Positions 1-9,060 are shown, numbered from the stretch's first letter. The stretch: DNA of 42,050 nucleotides from an uncultured Alphaproteobacteria bacterium (GCA_944392225.1 CALXWB010000011.1:1-42050); one strand, 5' to 3'. Numbers and translations are program-made. Notes: generated by a model not told the origin, from the sequence alone.

Positions 1-59
1 TATCAATTATTGTCTAGAGCTATAACATAAAAGTTTTTAAAAATCCAGCATTTTTTTCT

Positions 60-515
60 TCATTCGGTATAAAATTCGCAGCAACCGTCAGCATAAAATG
101 TTGCGTTAACAACCTGCATAGCATATTTTTTCTCATAACCGTCCACGGCACAAGGGAAAGCAAGTTCCGCACCTTTTTTATCAAGCAATGTCACATCCAC
201 GGCCGAGGCATGACAATGTTGAGAAAGTTCGGCACTATCTGCAAAAAAACCATGCATCGGGATTATCTTTTTCATCAACTCAAAAGCAAGTATCGGACGA
301 TAAGCATCGCAAATTTTCAGCTTGAGCCCTTTTTCTTGCAAAAAAGGACGCAGTTTTTGTAAACATTGTTCCAAATCCGGCTGCACAAAACATCTGTTTC
401 CCATGCCGACCGCGGAATAAACATCCGTCAGCATCATATTTTCCGGTTTGGCATACATCATATCCACCACAAAATCTTCATCAGATTTAATTTCAAGCAG
501 ATTGACTTTTTTCAT
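60..515 (-). CDS. D-alanyl-D-alanine dipeptidase-like protein (M15D/VanX family), C-terminally short
   Basis: M15D enzymes are zinc dipeptidases that cleave D-Ala-D-Ala, usually in peptidoglycan turnover. The 151-residue product starts like the family (VDMMYAKPENM, then a DVY segment), has the arginine motif DAYRP at residues 70-74, and has the zinc-site motif SQHCHASAVD, with H100 and D107 at the family spacing of seven. VanX-type proteins run to about 200 residues and end in EWWH(F/Y), which supplies the catalytic Glu and the last zinc His. Here the chain ends in GCCEFYTE and a TGA stop, so the Glu may be present but the WWH is missing. The gene has its own start after the rplI terminator. 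It may be an inactive remnant, a truncated gene or a divergent subfamily. Nothing nearby suggests vancomycin resistance. Confidence 0.7.
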   Translation of the reverse strand: MKKVNLLEIKSDEDFVVDMMYAKPENMMLTDVYSAVGMGNRCFVQPDLEQCLQKLRPFLQEKGLKLKICDAYRPILAFELMKKIIPMHGFFADSAELSQHCHASAVDVTLLDKKGAELAFPCAVDGYEKKYAMQVVNATFYADGCCEFYTE

Positions 516-536
516 ATTTTTTCCTTAAAAACAAAA

Positions 537-561
537 AGCACCCTGATTTCTCAAGGGTGCT
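537..561. terminator. Bidirectional rho-independent terminator after rplI
   Basis: An 8-bp perfect stem (AGCACCCT at 537-544, AGGGTGCT at 554-561) has a 9-nt loop. It is preceded by an A run and followed by a T run, so it works on either strand. It ends the leftward rpsF-rpsR-rplI transcript and separates it from the dipeptidase gene. Confidence 0.85.
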
Positions 562-587
562 TTTTTTCAAACGAACTTCTTCAAACC

Positions 588-1079
588 TTATTCGGCAGAA
601 GCGCTAAAAGCTTTAGCTTGTTTAGCAGCATCGTCATCGGTTCTTGCCACGTTAACCAAAATGGTTTGGCTAACTTCGGGGTGCAAGTTGAGTCTAACTT
701 CATAAACACCCAAATCTTTAATGGCATTTTCCAAATAAACTTGCTTACGTTCAACAGCAAAACCTTTTTCTTTAATTGCAGCGGCAATGTCACGAATGGT
801 AACAGAACCATACAATTGTCCGGTTTCTGCGGCTTGACGAATCAAAACAGCGCTGAAACCTTTCAAAGATTCAGCCAATTTTGTAGCTTCATCAAACAAA
901 GCTTTGTTGTGAGCTTCCAACTCGGCTTTTTGTTTTTCATAGTAAGCAACATTGGCTTCGGTTGCGCGCAAAGCTTTGTTTTGTGGCAAGAGGTAGTTAC
1001 GGGCATAACCGTTTTTAACGGTCACTTTATCACCCATTTTGCCCAATTTTTCAACATGTTCCAAAAGAATTACTTCCAT
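588..1079 (-). CDS. rplI: 50S ribosomal protein L9
   Basis: L9 binds 23S rRNA near the L1 stalk and helps keep reading-frame fidelity. The 163-residue product carries the N-terminal L9 signature (GKMGDKVTVKNGYARNYLLP, residues 13-32), a charged linker helix (about 40-75) and a C-terminal domain with the VLIRQAAETGQLYGSVT segment. The ATG follows an AAGGAG site by seven bases. It is the last gene of rpsF-rpsR-rplI, 14 bases after the rpsR stop codon, and runs into the terminator at 537-561. Length and motifs are ordinary for the family, with about a dozen residues of Ala/Ser/Glu-rich tail beyond the core. Confidence 0.97.
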   Translation of the reverse strand: MEVILLEHVEKLGKMGDKVTVKNGYARNYLLPQNKALRATEANVAYYEKQKAELEAHNKALFDEATKLAESLKGFSAVLIRQAAETGQLYGSVTIRDIAAAIKEKGFAVERKQVYLENAIKDLGVYEVRLNLHPEVSQTILVNVARTDDDAAKQAKAFSASAE

Positions 1080-1093
1080 TTCATTTCTCCTTA

Positions 1094-1321
1094 TTAATCA
1101 GCAACAAACGGAAGCAAAGCAATGTAACGAGCACGTTTAATGGCCTTAGCCAACTCTCTTTGCTTTTTGGCAGAAACAGATGTGATACGGCTAGGGATGA
1201 TTTTGCCTTTCTCAGAAATATAACGAGAAAGCATTTTCACATCTTTGTAGTCGATTTGCAAGGCGTCTTCACCAGAAAACGGGCATGCTTTTTTTCTTCT
1301 AAAGAATACTTGTTTAGCCAT
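1094..1321 (-). CDS. rpsR: 30S ribosomal protein S18
   Basis: S18 forms a heterodimer with S6 on the platform of the 30S subunit. The 75-residue product starts [15 protein letters not shown] and contains the diagnostic [19 protein letters not shown] segment and the [23 protein letters not shown]-binding segment. The start at 1321 is chosen because an AGGAG site precedes it at proper spacing; an upstream in-frame ATG would overlap the end of rpsF. It lies 10 bases after rpsF, consistent with co-translation of the S6:S18 partners. Confidence 0.97.
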   Translation of the reverse strand: MAKQVFFRRKKACPFSGEDALQIDYKDVKMLSRYISEKGKIIPSRITSVSAKKQRELAKAIKRARYIALLPFVAD

Positions 1322-1331
1322 GATAGAACTC

Positions 1332-1661
1332 CTATTCTTCGCTTGCATCAGAGTTGTTGGCGTCAGCTTTGCTCAACTCATCAACTTTAATGGTCATATA
1401 ACGAATGATATCTTCGTTGAATCTCATTTGTCTTTCATATTCGGCAACGGCGGCGGCCGGAGCAGAAATATTCAAAACAACATAATAACCTTTGCGGTTT
1501 TTCTTAACACGGTAAGCAAGATTTTTCAAACCCCAGTTATCAACTCTGACAACTTCACCACCGTTGTTGGCAATCACGTTGCTCAAATCAGAAACAATGG
1601 TGTTCACTTGAGATTGACCGAGGTCTTGACGTGCGATGAGCACGCTCTCATAAAATGACAT
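1332..1661 (-). CDS. rpsF: 30S ribosomal protein S6
   Basis: S6 pairs with S18 on the 30S platform. The 109-residue product has the S6 fold markers: [13 protein letters not shown] at the start, [32 protein letters not shown] in the centre and [15 protein letters not shown] near the end, followed by an acidic tail. The ATG at 1661 has an AAGGAG site seven bases upstream; a longer reading frame (to 1691) lacks one. It is the first gene of the operon, with a promoter at 1767-1794 and about 95 bases of leader. Confidence 0.97.
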   Translation of the reverse strand: MSFYESVLIARQDLGQSQVNTIVSDLSNVIANNGGEVVRVDNWGLKNLAYRVKKNRKGYYVVLNISAPAAAVAEYERQMRFNEDIIRYMTIKVDELSKADANNSDASEE

Positions 1662-1693
1662 TATATTAATCTCCTTATGGATTCTCAACAAAT

Positions 1694-1719
1694 GGCCGCA
1701 AACTTTTGCATTTTCGGCC
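1694..1719 (-). promoter_or_regulatory. Leader hairpin upstream of rpsF, candidate S6:S18-type autoregulatory element
   Basis: In the rpsF leader the minus strand reads ACCGGCCGAAA, a short loop, then TTTGCGGCC. This gives a GGCCG/CGGCC stem extended by AAA/TTT with one bulged G, and an ACCG directly at its 5' foot. Many bacteria autoregulate rpsF-rpsR through a leader RNA in which S6:S18 recognises a CCG next to a helix. The location and CCG fit that, but no covariation can be shown from one sequence. Confidence 0.35.
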
Positions 1720-1766
1720 GGTTAAATGTATAGCCGACAACTTCCTGCCGGCAAGGGACGGAGGTC

Positions 1767-1794
1767 AATATATTACAAAACTTTAATTTTGCAA
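1767..1794 (-). promoter_or_regulatory. Candidate sigma-70-type promoter of rpsF-rpsR-rplI
   Basis: On the minus strand a -35 box TTGCAA (1789-1794) is followed after 16 bases by a -10 box TATATT (1767-1772). Transcription would start near 1760, leaving a leader of about 95 bases before rpsF. Confidence 0.5.
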
Positions 1795-1899
1795 GCATTT
1801 TTTTGCACAAAAGCCTTTGTTTTGATATAAAATTTATACATTCTTAATAAATTTTGGATTAAACTGAGCGCAACTAGAAAAATTTGATGGTAGAAAGTC

Positions 1900-2235
1900 A
1901 TGAAAAACATTACCAAAACATTCAGCCTTTTATTGTTTTTTTGCCTAGGGGCCTGTTCCTGGCAAGAAACCACGGAGTTGCTCACCTTTCAAAAAAAGCC
2001 GGCATATGGCAACGAGCAAACATACATTACCCTACAACAACCGATGAACCGTGTTGTGGTCACCTGCTACAATTCGCCCGATTTTTCGGCCGAGCGCTGT
2101 GCCAGAACATTTGAGGCCAAAGGCTATGTGCGTTTAAGAGACATTCCTTACCGCACCGCAAATTATGACTTTTTGCAAACCGACACTTATCCCACGCGTC
2201 GCTGGCGTGAAGGTGAATTAACGCCGCGGTGGTAA
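1900..2235 (+). CDS. Small lipoprotein of unknown function
   Basis: This is a 111-residue protein with a lysine-containing N-terminus, a hydrophobic stretch (FSLLLFFCLGAC) and a clear lipobox LGAC with C19 as the lipidated residue. The mature part is polar and includes two further cysteines (in VTCYNSPDF and SAERCARTF) that could form a disulfide in the periplasm. It ends in a Tyr/Arg/Trp-rich tail. I do not recognise the family. It starts the comM-hslVU-hemW operon, with its stop codon only 2 bases before comM, so it is probably co-transcribed. The ribosome site is weak. The signal peptide and tight spacing make it a credible gene; its function is unknown. Confidence 0.75.
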   Translation: MKNITKTFSLLLFFCLGACSWQETTELLTFQKKPAYGNEQTYITLQQPMNRVVVTCYNSPDFSAERCARTFEAKGYVRLRDIPYRTANYDFLQTDTYPTRRWREGELTPRW

Positions 2236-2237
2236 CC

Positions 2238-3761
2238 ATGCTCTCTCGAATAAACACCATAGCTTTCAACGGATTAGAGATTTTAGATGTTGACCTGCAG
2301 ATCCAAATTTCTGCGGGTCTTCCTGCATTTACCATTGTTGGTTTGCCGGACAAAGCCGTGGCCGAAAGCCGGGAGCGAGTTCGCGCCGCGCTCAATTCTT
2401 TGGGTTTGAGTTTACCGGCCAAAAGGATAACCGTTAACCTGGCCCCGGCTGACTTGTTGAAAGAAGGTTCGCATTTTGATTTGCCCATTGCATTGGGCTT
2501 GCTTGTCAATATGGGCGTTGTTCCGGCAGAAGAAGTCAACCGTTACGTGGTTTTGGGCGAGCTGGGCTTAGATGGAAGCATCATTTCCGTCAACGGTGTT
2601 TTGCCTGTTGCCATAAAGGCCAACCAAAAGAATATGGGGCTGATTTGTCCCTCTGCCCAAGGTGGAGAAGCCGCCTGGTCGGGTTTGAAAGATATTGTTG
2701 CGCCGCAAAATTTGCTGCAGCTGATTAATCATTTCAAAGGCACGCAGCTCATTCCAATGCCCATGCCGGAAAAAGCCGAGCAAAAAATTTCTCTTCTTGA
2801 TTTGAAAGATGTCAAAGGTCAGGAAAGCGCCAAAAAAGCCTTGGAAGTTGCCGCCGCCGGCAAACATAATATGCTGATGATTGGTCCTCCGGGATCAGGA
2901 AAATCCATGTTAGCACAAAGGTTAATCACCATTTTGCCGCCTTTAACGGCAAAAGAAGCCTTGGAAACCAGCATGATTCACTCTGTTGCCGGAGCCTTAA
3001 AAGACGGCAAAATCTCTTTTGAGCGCCCCTTCCGCGATCCGCATCATTCGGCTTCCACGCCGGCCTTGGTCGGCGGCGGCAGAAAGGCCACGCCGGGAGA
3101 AATTTCTTTGGCGCATAACGGGGTTTTATTTCTAGATGAGTTGCCTGAGTTCAACCGCGCCACGTTAGAGGCTTTAAGACAACCTCTTGAAAACGGTTCG
3201 ATCACCATCTCACGGGTCAATGCACATACGGTATATCCGGCAAAATTTCAACTGGTGGCAGCCATGAACCCCTGCCGTTGCGGACATTTAGGCAACCACG
3301 AGCTTGAATGTGCGCGTGCGCCTCTTTGTGCGGAAGAATATCAAAACAAAATCTCAGGTCCTTTGCTGGACAGAATAGATATCACGATTGACGTTCCGGC
3401 GGTCAACCCGTGGGATTTGGCCAATGCCAAAGAAGGAGAAAGCTCGGCGGAAGTGTTAAAACGCGTCATGGCCGCCAGGAAGATTCAAAAACAACGTTTT
3501 GAAAGTTTCGGCATTCACGATATGCAAACCAACTCCGAGCTCAAAGGCGAGCTTTTGGAGCAAATTTGCACCCTGGAAGACGATGCCAAACAACTTTTAA
3601 TCACCTTTGCCGAAAAAAATCATCTCTCGGCAAGGGCTTATCACCGCACTTTGCGGTTAGCAAGAACAATTGCGGACTTGCAAAATAGCGAAAAAATATT
3701 TAAGATGCATATAGCCGAGGCATTATCTTATAGAAGAATAAGGCCTTTGAAACGAAATTGA
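2238..3761 (+). CDS. comM: YifB/ComM family Mg-chelatase-like AAA+ ATPase
   Basis: ComM is a hexameric helicase that promotes branch migration during natural transformation; the family is widespread and also found in bacteria not known to be competent. The 507-residue product has an N-terminal Lon-protease-like domain (LSRINTIAFNGLE to about residue 170), a Walker A GPPGSGKS at 216-223, a Walker B LFLDE with D300-E301, the conserved AAMNPCRCGHLG segment and a C-terminal domain with SARAYHRTLRLARTIADL. The start is set at ATG 2238, since the GTG nine bases upstream falls inside the preceding gene. It ends in TGA and is followed 15 bases later by the next gene. The sequence alone does not show whether the cell is transformable. 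Confidence 0.93.
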   Translation: MLSRINTIAFNGLEILDVDLQIQISAGLPAFTIVGLPDKAVAESRERVRAALNSLGLSLPAKRITVNLAPADLLKEGSHFDLPIALGLLVNMGVVPAEEVNRYVVLGELGLDGSIISVNGVLPVAIKANQKNMGLICPSAQGGEAAWSGLKDIVAPQNLLQLINHFKGTQLIPMPMPEKAEQKISLLDLKDVKGQESAKKALEVAAAGKHNMLMIGPPGSGKSMLAQRLITILPPLTAKEALETSMIHSVAGALKDGKISFERPFRDPHHSASTPALVGGGRKATPGEISLAHNGVLFLDELPEFNRATLEALRQPLENGSITISRVNAHTVYPAKFQLVAAMNPCRCGHLGNHELECARAPLCAEEYQNKISGPLLDRIDITIDVPAVNPWDLANAKEGESSAEVLKRVMAARKIQKQRFESFGIHDMQTNSELKGELLEQICTLEDDAKQLLITFAEKNHLSARAYHRTLRLARTIADLQNSEKIFKMHIAEALSYRRIRPLKRN

Positions 3762-3776
3762 TTGGAGTATTTAACA

Positions 3777-6020
3777 ATGAAACTATCTCGGTTGGTAAAA
3801 TTAGCTTTAATCCCGACAGCGCTCATTTCCTGCTCGGATTTGAAAAGCCCTGAGCTCATTCCCTGCATGTGTGACGGCCAGGAAAAAACACTTGGCTTGT
3901 TTGAGTGTATGTGTGAGCCTGGGAAAAGCAAACCGGTCAAAAAGGTAAGAAAACAGGCCTACATTCAAAACGAGCCGCAAATAGACCCCACCCAAGACCA
4001 GCTCAATGCTTATGCTTATTTGCACCAATCTCGCGACCAATATGCTCCCGTCAAGCTGGAATATGTTGATTTTCGCATTCCCAAAGGCCAGCAATATGAA
4101 CAATACACCAACAAGCTCGGCAATTATCGTTTCAGAATTTTTGGCTGCCGTCGTTTTGACAAAGAGGTTTTCTTAAACCAAGGCCGCGCCATGCAAAAAG
4201 ATATGAAGTTCTTTGATATCTTTTATGAAACCATGAATGACTATTACCCGGTTGTGGTTGAAAAGAACAATCCTTATTATATGTATTCGGACAAAGCGCA
4301 AGCCGAATATATCCTCACGGCAGAGATTAATGACTATTTCATGAACGTTTGCGATGAGTTTGACTGGAACAATGTCAAGAAAAAAGATTTGCGCACCGGC
4401 ACTTCGGAGATGACCGTCACCTGGCGTTTGATGGACTTGACCAAGAGCAAGGTTTATTGCAAAGGCACCACCACCGGCTATGGTGAAATGAAAGACGGCG
4501 AATATAAAGGCGAGGTTTTGCTTGTGGAGCGTGCTTTTGCCGATGCTTTGAGCAAGTTGCCGCAAGTTGAATGCTACAACACCGAGCTTTCCAAACGTGT
4601 CAAACCAGAGGTTTTGCAAGCTCAATTGGCTCAAATTGCCGAACAGGAAAAGAGCAAACAAAACTTCAAAAACCAATATGCTGAAGAGCTGCACGGTATC
4701 AATGCTTTGCAGAGCTGCGGTTCCAAAGACCTCAAACCGCAAGATTTACTCCCGTTGGAAGCTTCTGAAAACCAAACCAAAGTTCGTTATGCGGAAGAAG
4801 ACGGCGATGTTTTTGCCGCCGGACAAAGTGTGGAAGGCTATGTTAACGATGATGGCAACTTTGTTGTTTTGAGCGGTGAAGTTAAAGACAAAGAAAAAGC
4901 TTTGCAAAACAACCCGTTGATGAGCGGTTATATTGATGAAAACGAGCAAGTCACCATTTCTTCCGGCTATTATGAAGGCAGCAGAAAACCTCTTGAGATT
5001 GCAGGTATTATAGAAACAGACGGCAGTTTTGTTTCCAAAGCCGTGATTGAAGAAAGAAGCGGTGGCTCATCTAAGTTTTCAGACGGCAGTGTTTCAGGCC
5101 TTCAGGAGCTGCGTTTGAATGACAATTGCAGTGAAGTCACCTTAGGTCAAGACGGTTGCACCAGCATTTCTGTGACCAAGAACAACATCACCTACACCGA
5201 TGATTATTGGATTGATGTCCCGGTTGATGAAAGTGCCGGTATAATTGAGAGACAAAACCGTGCCGCAGCTGAAAATATGTATGCCGAAGGCAAGAGCAAC
5301 TTCTGTATCCAGAGTGTTAAACCTTATGAGAATTTATCTCCGCAAAACATGTATCGTTTGCGTGCCTCGGTTGTCAGTGTTGAAAACCCGAGCGGCAGAA
5401 AAGGAGCCGGTTTGATAATCTCTGATCAGCTCATTTTAACCTCGGCAGATTTGCTGGATAAGAGCAAGAACAAATTTGACATTAGAACCATCAACGGCAT
5501 GACCTACACGGGTTCAGCTTTCAGAGTAAATCCAAACAAAAACGTGGCTTTGATTTTGCTTGACGAAAAAACCAAATTCAACCCGCTGCCATTGCGTTTG
5601 GCCTTGCCGGAAGTTGGCAAAGAGATGTTCATGACCTTAGGCCTACTTGACTTTAATGAAGGCGAAAACTATTTAGAAACAGAGGGAGAGGTAATAGGTT
5701 ATCGCTACTCTGAAGACAAAGGTGCCGAAATCATTGTCAACACCTATGTTCAGACCCAAACCTTGGGAAGCTCCTTGATTGATAAGAACGGCAATGTCAC
5801 GGGCTTGTCACATTCAGGAATTCGCACACAAGAAGGCGGCGACCTGTTCATCCCGATTGAAACAGCTTTGAAGAGCGTCGGTCTTGAGATTTGCGGCGTC
5901 AAGTTCACCAACAAACGCCCCTTGGCTTTGAAAGCGGTTGAAAAGCCCATTTCCACAGCCATTGACAATTCCAAAGGCAGCAAGGCGCCCAAAGCCATGG
6001 ATGCAAAGGAAAGAAAATAG
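3777..6020 (+). CDS. Large lipoprotein with N-terminal CsgG/LpoB-like region and C-terminal degenerate trypsin-like domain
   Basis: The start at ATG 3777 has a GGAG site nine bases upstream, giving 747 residues. The N-terminus is a lipoprotein signal with lipobox LISC (C19), followed by a Cys-rich stretch. Residues about 90-280 (for example ADAEYILT-type strand [13 protein letters not shown] and a later [10 protein letters not shown]) resemble outer-membrane lipoproteins of the CsgG/LpoB type; that is a tentative reading. Residues about 345-440 hold three similar GY(V/I)..(D/E)GxF strands. From about 530 there is a trypsin/HtrA-like fold: [26 protein letters not shown] and [15 protein letters not shown]. 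All three catalytic positions are changed: His to D558, Asp to N589 and Ser to L663, so it should be proteolytically inactive. It sits between comM and hslV, 4 bases before hslV. Function is unknown; a binding or sensing role at the envelope is inference. Confidence 0.8.
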   Translation: MKLSRLVKLALIPTALISCSDLKSPELIPCMCDGQEKTLGLFECMCEPGKSKPVKKVRKQAYIQNEPQIDPTQDQLNAYAYLHQSRDQYAPVKLEYVDFRIPKGQQYEQYTNKLGNYRFRIFGCRRFDKEVFLNQGRAMQKDMKFFDIFYETMNDYYPVVVEKNNPYYMYSDKAQAEYILTAEINDYFMNVCDEFDWNNVKKKDLRTGTSEMTVTWRLMDLTKSKVYCKGTTTGYGEMKDGEYKGEVLLVERAFADALSKLPQVECYNTELSKRVKPEVLQAQLAQIAEQEKSKQNFKNQYAEELHGINALQSCGSKDLKPQDLLPLEASENQTKVRYAEEDGDVFAAGQSVEGYVNDDGNFVVLSGEVKDKEKALQNNPLMSGYIDENEQVTISSGYYEGSRKPLEIAGIIETDGSFVSKAVIEERSGGSSKFSDGSVSGLQELRLNDNCSEVTLGQDGCTSISVTKNNITYTDDYWIDVPVDESAGIIERQNRAAAENMYAEGKSNFCIQSVKPYENLSPQNMYRLRASVVSVENPSGRKGAGLIISDQLILTSADLLDKSKNKFDIRTINGMTYTGSAFRVNPNKNVALILLDEKTKFNPLPLRLALPEVGKEMFMTLGLLDFNEGENYLETEGEVIGYRYSEDKGAEIIVNTYVQTQTLGSSLIDKNGNVTGLSHSGIRTQEGGDLFIPIETALKSVGLEICGVKFTNKRPLALKAVEKPISTAIDNSKGSKAPKAMDAKERK

Positions 6021-6024
6021 GTTT

Positions 6025-6546
6025 ATGACAACAATATTATGTATCAGAAAAGGCTCAGAAGTGGTCATGGCCGGCGATGGTCAAGCCACTTTGGGCGAAG
6101 CTGTGGTGTTCAAATCAAAATCGGTTAAAGTCAGACGCATCGGCAATGGCAATATTATTGCCGGGTTTGCCGGCGCCGCCGCTGACGGTATTACCCTGAT
6201 TGAAAGACTTGAAGCCAAGCTCGAAAAACACGCCAATCAGTTGAAGCGTGCCGCAGTTGAGCTGGCCAAAGATTGGCGTATGGATAAATATTTGCGCCAG
6301 TTACAAGCTTATATGATTGTGGCTGACAAAGATGTTTCTTTGGTGTTAAACGGCACCGGCGAGGTGATGGAACCTGATGACGGCATAATAGGCATCGGCT
6401 CCGGCGGAAACTATGCCATGGCCGCGGCCAAAGCCCTGTATGATATTGAGGGCTTGAGCCTGGAAGATATTGCAAAAAAAGCCATGAAAATTGCCGGCGA
6501 TATTGATATTTACACCAACCACAATGTAACCATAGAGAAAGTTTAA
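6025..6546 (+). CDS. hslV: ATP-dependent protease peptidase subunit HslV
   Basis: HslV is the N-terminal-threonine peptidase that forms a double hexamer capped by the HslU unfoldase. The 173-residue product begins [10 protein letters not shown], so removing Met exposes the catalytic Thr directly, with no longer propeptide. The [23 protein letters not shown] segment includes the conserved lysine region, and later come [17 protein letters not shown] and [16 protein letters not shown]. The start at 6025 is preferred over an ATG 29 codons upstream that lies inside the previous gene and would bury the threonine. It is followed six bases later by hslU, the usual pair. Confidence 0.96.
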   Translation: MTTILCIRKGSEVVMAGDGQATLGEAVVFKSKSVKVRRIGNGNIIAGFAGAAADGITLIERLEAKLEKHANQLKRAAVELAKDWRMDKYLRQLQAYMIVADKDVSLVLNGTGEVMEPDDGIIGIGSGGNYAMAAAKALYDIEGLSLEDIAKKAMKIAGDIDIYTNHNVTIEKV

Positions 6547-6552
6547 GATAAA

Positions 6553-7860
6553 ATGGCAATGTATAGTCCGCGTGAAATTGTTTCCGAATTGGATAGATAT
6601 ATTATTGGCCAAGAAGAGGCAAAAAAAGCGGTTGCCGTCGCTTTGCGCAACCGCTGGAGAAGAATGCAGGTTGACCCGCATTTAAGAGATGAGATTGTTC
6701 CCAAAAACATTTTGATGGTCGGCCCGACAGGTGTTGGTAAAACCGAAATTTCCAGACGTTTGGCCAAGCTGGCCAAAGCACCGTTTGTCAAGGTTGAGGC
6801 CACCAAGTTCACCGAAATCGGCTATGTCGGCAGAGATGTGGAGAGCATCATCCGCGATTTGGTGGAAATTGCCATCAACAACACCAGAAAAGAGATGCGC
6901 AAGTCCGTCACCGCCAAAGCCGAGTTAGCAGCTGAAGACCGAGTGTTGGAAGCCTTGGTCGGATTAAATGCCAGCGATGATACCAAACAAAAGTTCAGAA
7001 AGCTTTTGCGAGAAAATCAGTTGAACGATAGGGAGATTGAAATCAGCGTTCAAGACAATTCCAATGCCTCCATGCCCACGATTGACATTCCCGGCATGCC
7101 CGGCGCGCAAATGGGTATGATTAGCTTGGGCGATTTGTTAGGCGGCACCGGCGTCAAATATAAAACCAAAAAGATGAAAGTCGGCGAGGCTTATGATGTT
7201 TTGATAGCTGAAGAAAGTGATAAGCTCTTGGATAACGACCAAATCACCAAAGCCGCAATTGACGCTGTGGAAAATGACGGTATTGTCTTTATTGATGAGA
7301 TTGATAAGATTACCGGCAAATCAGAAAATACGAGAGGCGATGTTTCAAGAGAAGGTGTGCAAAGAGATTTGCTGCCATTAATTGAAGGCACCACTGTTTC
7401 CACCAAATACGGCATGGTTAAAACCGACCACATTTTGTTCATCTGCTCGGGCGCTTTTCATCTGGCAAAACCGTCTGATTTGTTGCCGGAATTGCAAGGA
7501 AGATTGCCGATTCGCGTTGAGTTAAAGGCTTTAACCAAAGAAGACTTTGTCCGCATTTTGACCGAGCCGGAAGCAAACCTTATCGAGCAATATACCGCCC
7601 TGCTCAAGACCGAAAATTTTGACCTTGAGTTTGAAAAAGAGGCAATTGAAAAAATTGCCGATATCGCGGTTGAGATTAATGAGAATGTGGAAAACATCGG
7701 TGCCCGCCGCTTGCACACGGTGATGGAGATTTTGCTGGAAGACATCAGCTTCACCGCCTCCGACCACAGCGGCCAAAAAGAGGTGATTACGGCAGATTTT
7801 GTTGAACAAAAGCTGCAAAAATTCACCCAAGCCACCGACTTGTCCAAATTCATTTTGTAA
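6553..7860 (+). CDS. hslU: ATP-dependent protease ATPase subunit HslU
   Basis: HslU is the AAA+ unfoldase that feeds substrates to HslV. The 435-residue product starts with [23 protein letters not shown], has Walker A GPTGVGKT at 57-64, the [14 protein letters not shown] pore segment, a variable I domain (about 105-240), Walker B with D248-E249, and ends in DLSKFIL, the tail that docks into HslV to activate it. The stop codon TAA shares its last base with the ATG of hemW. Length is normal for the family. Confidence 0.97.
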   Translation: MAMYSPREIVSELDRYIIGQEEAKKAVAVALRNRWRRMQVDPHLRDEIVPKNILMVGPTGVGKTEISRRLAKLAKAPFVKVEATKFTEIGYVGRDVESIIRDLVEIAINNTRKEMRKSVTAKAELAAEDRVLEALVGLNASDDTKQKFRKLLRENQLNDREIEISVQDNSNASMPTIDIPGMPGAQMGMISLGDLLGGTGVKYKTKKMKVGEAYDVLIAEESDKLLDNDQITKAAIDAVENDGIVFIDEIDKITGKSENTRGDVSREGVQRDLLPLIEGTTVSTKYGMVKTDHILFICSGAFHLAKPSDLLPELQGRLPIRVELKALTKEDFVRILTEPEANLIEQYTALLKTENFDLEFEKEAIEKIADIAVEINENVENIGARRLHTVMEILLEDISFTASDHSGQKEVITADFVEQKLQKFTQATDLSKFIL

Positions 7861-9002
7861 TGAAATCAAAAGATATGAATGCCGAAACTTTACCCGATTC
7901 AAGCCGCAAGGACAATTCCGTAAAGTTCGGCATTTATATTCATTGGCCTTTTTGCTTAAGCAAATGCCCTTATTGCGACTTTTTCAGCCAGATAAAGAAA
8001 GATGTTGAGCAAGAAACAATCATCAAAGAATATTTGGAAGATTTAGATTTTTATGCCGAAAAAACCGGTGATAGGGTTGTGGAAAGCATCTTTTTTGGCG
8101 GCGGCACTCCGTCTTTGATTAAACCAAATTTAATTGAAAAACTCATCAATCACATTCATCAAAAATGGAAGTGCAAGAAAGATATTGAAATTTCTTTGGA
8201 AGCAAATCCCAATTCGGATAGAAAAAATCTGTTTTCTGATTTAAGACAAGCCGGAATTAACCGCTTATCTTTGGGTGTGCAGGCCTTAAATGATAAAGAT
8301 TTAAAATTTTTAGGTCGGACACATAATTTAGCGCAAGCCTATACGGCCATCGATGAGGTTTTGCAAAACTTTGACAATCACTCTATGGATTTGATTTATG
8401 CCCGCCCCAAACAAACTTTAAGCGCTTGGCAAGATGAGATTAAACAAGCTGTTCATTTTGGCTTCAAACACTTATCCATGTATCAACTGACCATTGAAGA
8501 AGGCACGGTTTTTTATAAAAAACAAGTGGAAGCCGCAGAGGAAGATGTTGCCCGTGAAATGTATTTGTTCACCAATCAATATTTGCAAGAAAACGGCTAC
8601 CCGCAATATGAGGTTTCCAACTACGCTAAAAAGGGTTTTCATAGCCGCCACAACTTGTTATATTGGCAAGGCGATGATTATCTTGGCATTGGCAAATCGG
8701 CGCACGGCCGCCTAAAAATCGGCAATAAATTCTATGCTTTAACTCACCGCCGTCAAGAAGAGGAAATATCGGCAAGTGAGCGCGCTGAAGAATTGATAAT
8801 TATGGGCTTGCGCTTAAACGAGGGGATAGATAAAGAAAAGTTTTATAATGTTTGCGGGATAAACTTGGCAGAGTTTATCAATCCAAAAAATTTAGCTGAG
8901 CTTAAATCTGAAAAACTGATAGAAGAAACGCAAACCCACCTCTTTGCCACCGATGAAGGCAGGTTAGTCTTAAACAAACTCATAGAAGATTTGTGCTCTT
9001 AG
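7860..9002 (+). CDS. hemW: Heme chaperone HemW (radical SAM; formerly called coproporphyrinogen III oxidase-like)
   Basis: HemW binds heme and delivers it to membrane proteins; it is a radical SAM protein. The 380-residue product shows IHWPFCLSKCPYCDF with cluster cysteines C32, C36 and C39 (CX3CX2C), GGGTPS at 80-85 and the RLSLGVQALNDKDLKFLGR segment. The CPYCDF form is typical of HemW; true HemN dehydrogenases have a CxxCxC form, so HemN is less likely. The start at 7860 overlaps the hslU stop as TAATG, suggesting translational coupling; a second ATG at 7875 is possible. In many alphaproteobacteria hemW lies next to rph and rdgB; here those are 7 kb away on the other strand. Confidence 0.93.
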   Translation: MKSKDMNAETLPDSSRKDNSVKFGIYIHWPFCLSKCPYCDFFSQIKKDVEQETIIKEYLEDLDFYAEKTGDRVVESIFFGGGTPSLIKPNLIEKLINHIHQKWKCKKDIEISLEANPNSDRKNLFSDLRQAGINRLSLGVQALNDKDLKFLGRTHNLAQAYTAIDEVLQNFDNHSMDLIYARPKQTLSAWQDEIKQAVHFGFKHLSMYQLTIEEGTVFYKKQVEAAEEDVAREMYLFTNQYLQENGYPQYEVSNYAKKGFHSRHNLLYWQGDDYLGIGKSAHGRLKIGNKFYALTHRRQEEEISASERAEELIIMGLRLNEGIDKEKFYNVCGINLAEFINPKNLAELKSEKLIEETQTHLFATDEGRLVLNKLIEDLCS

Positions 9003-9026
9003 ATAAATTTTAAGCAAAAATATCAT

Positions 9027-9054
9027 TTGCATTTTTCCTTAAATTTTCTACAAT
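9027..9054 (+). promoter_or_regulatory. Strong candidate promoter for the structured RNA downstream of hemW
   Basis: A -35 box TTGCAT (9027-9032) lies 16 bases before a -10 box TACAAT (9049-9054). This places the start near 9060-9062, just where the folded region begins. Confidence 0.6.
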
Positions 9055-9060
9055 AGCACT

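Noticed and set aside
1-59. A third, decayed copy of the dispersed repeat
   Set aside because: ATTG-TCTAG-AGC-TATAAC vaguely recalls ATTGCTCTAGTT...GTTATAC, but the match is too short and no hairpin is present.
55-70. TGA recoded as tryptophan
   Set aside because: The dipeptidase frame would read on through TGA, but comM, surA, addB and tsaD all use TGA as a proper stop (tsaD with an ATGA overlap), so the standard code applies.
60-515. Vancomycin-resistance gene vanX
   Set aside because: The family match is real, but there is no vanH or vanA ligase, the host is Gram-negative and the C-terminal motif is missing. A housekeeping or decayed dipeptidase is more likely.
366-1097. Long plus-strand ORF across rplI
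   Set aside because: It is antisense to rplI and the dipeptidase, has no ribosome site and shows no family likeness. Several other long antisense frames over addA, addB, ftsK and the HemY-like gene were dropped for the same reason.
7860-9002. Oxygen-independent coproporphyrinogen III dehydrogenase HemN
   Set aside because: The CPYCDF form of the cluster motif and the 380-residue length fit HemW.
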